From contig JAHDDX010000004.1 of assembly GCA_020629135.1 (NCBI GenBank), positions 19,026 to 83,025 on the forward strand: a stretch of 64,000 nt of DNA, given 5' to 3'. The notes below the pieces were generated by a model. The model was not told the origin of the DNA. It made no database searches and saw only the letters and a list, made by a program, of their open reading frames with translations. The position numbers and the translations under genes were made by a program. The stretch comes from Hellea sp. GTDB taxonomy: Bacteria > Pseudomonadota > Alphaproteobacteria > Caulobacterales > Maricaulaceae. Positions 63,561 through 64,000 of the stretch are shown here, piece by piece; the first letter of the stretch is position 1, and each line of letters opens with the position of its first letter.

Positions 63561-64000
63561 TTAACCAAGTGCCGCTTTAAGCTCATCAACAAGATCTGTG
63601 CGTTCCCAGGTGAACCCGCCTTCATTGTCCGGCTTGCGGCCAAAGTGACCATAGGCGGCTGTCCGCGCATAAACGGGCGCGTTTAGACCCAAATGTTTGC
63701 GAATGCCATAAGGCGTCAAATCCATAGACTTACGGATCGCGTCTTCAATGGCTTCGCCTGATATCGCATTGTCATCCGGTACGTTGACGTAAATCGAGGT
63801 CGGCTGCGCAACACCGATCGCATAAGACACCTGAATGTCGACCCATGGCGCGAAACCAGCGGCGACGATGTTTTTCGCCAGATATCGCGTCGCATAGGCT
63901 GCTGAACGATCAACTTTCGTCGGATCTTTACCAGAGAACGCGCCCCCGCCATGCGGGGCCATGCCGCCATAAGTATCGACAATGATTTTGCGTCCCGTCA
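63561..64000 (-). CDS. metK: S-adenosylmethionine synthetase, C-terminal part (5' end outside window)
   Basis: About 146 residues of the C-terminal domain are visible: [40 protein letters not shown] and [16 protein letters not shown], all invariant MetK sequence. The frame is open to the window edge, so the start and any SAM riboswitch lie outside. It makes SAM from methionine and ATP. Confidence 0.97.
   Translation of the reverse strand, partial: TGRKIIVDTYGGMAPHGGGAFSGKDPTKVDRSAAYATRYLAKNIVAAGFAPWVDIQVSYAIGVAQPTSIYVNVPDDNAISGEAIEDAIRKSMDLTPYGIRKHLGLNAPVYARTAAYGHFGRKPDNEGGFTWERTDLVDELKAALG

Overview
The window looks like a contiguous piece of chromosome from a marine, probably prosthecate alphaproteobacterium of the Hyphomonadaceae/Robiginitomaculaceae (Maricaulales-Caulobacterales) type. 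The reasons are the helicase / S4 protein / FdxA ferredoxin / CarD gene order, a GapR (DUF2312) nucleoid protein, a TIGR02302 protein, a linked sucCD-sucAB-lpdA cluster, a NifU-like/yidD/thrS cluster and the lptM-lysA pair. Base composition is near half GC by eye. No phage, plasmid, insertion sequence, rRNA operon or CRISPR array is visible. This taxonomic placement is inference from gene content and was not computed.

Layout. 1-3.6 kb: 3' part of a helicase, an S4 RNA-binding protein with a problematic start, 7Fe ferredoxin and CarD, closed by a strong terminator. 3.6-8.1 kb: a secreted nuclease-fold protein that has lost catalytic residues, tRNA-Arg(CCT), and a lipid-type operon (acyl-CoA synthetase, DUF924, esterase) followed by three hairpins. 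8.1-13.1 kb: sterol-desaturase-type hydroxylase, then glmS, galU and an AGE-family sugar isomerase (sugar nucleotide supply). 13.1-16.5 kb: a reverse-strand, apparently three-gene module of unknown function built round an Hsp70-like ATPase with a C-terminal membrane segment. 16.6-26.8 kb: xerC, then the reverse-strand TCA operon sucC-sucD-unknown-sucA-sucB-4TM protein-lpdA. Here the E2 carries two lipoyl domains, an unknown gene is translationally coupled to sucA, and the last two genes start behind hairpins that contain their Shine-Dalgarno sequences. 27-35 kb: S41 protease lipoprotein, DUF2306/LytTR pair, acetyltransferase, GapR, M19 dipeptidase, and a 307-bp intergenic region with a reverse-strand terminator, structured DNA and GTTGCA repeats in front of an HTH regulator. 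35-43.4 kb: ribosomal protein L36, lytic transglycosylase, DUF2891, lptM-lysA, TIGR02302. 43.4-50.3 kb: phosphatase-like lipoprotein, zinc-ribbon protein, ftsEX-ydcF, chorismate mutase/prephenate dehydrogenase, gloB. 50.3-57.2 kb: EAL phosphodiesterase and envelope glycosylation genes (two GT2, ArnT-like, O-antigen ligase). 57.2-64 kb: thrS-yidD-NifU-like, epimerase-rimM, two related small secreted proteins, a membrane DnaJ protein and the 3' end of metK.

Most of the window is core metabolism and envelope biogenesis. The best candidates for undescribed biology are the Hsp70-like membrane module (13.1-16.5 kb), the sucA-coupled unknown gene with the SD-masking hairpins of the same operon, and the regulatory/sRNA-like region at 32.96-33.25 kb.
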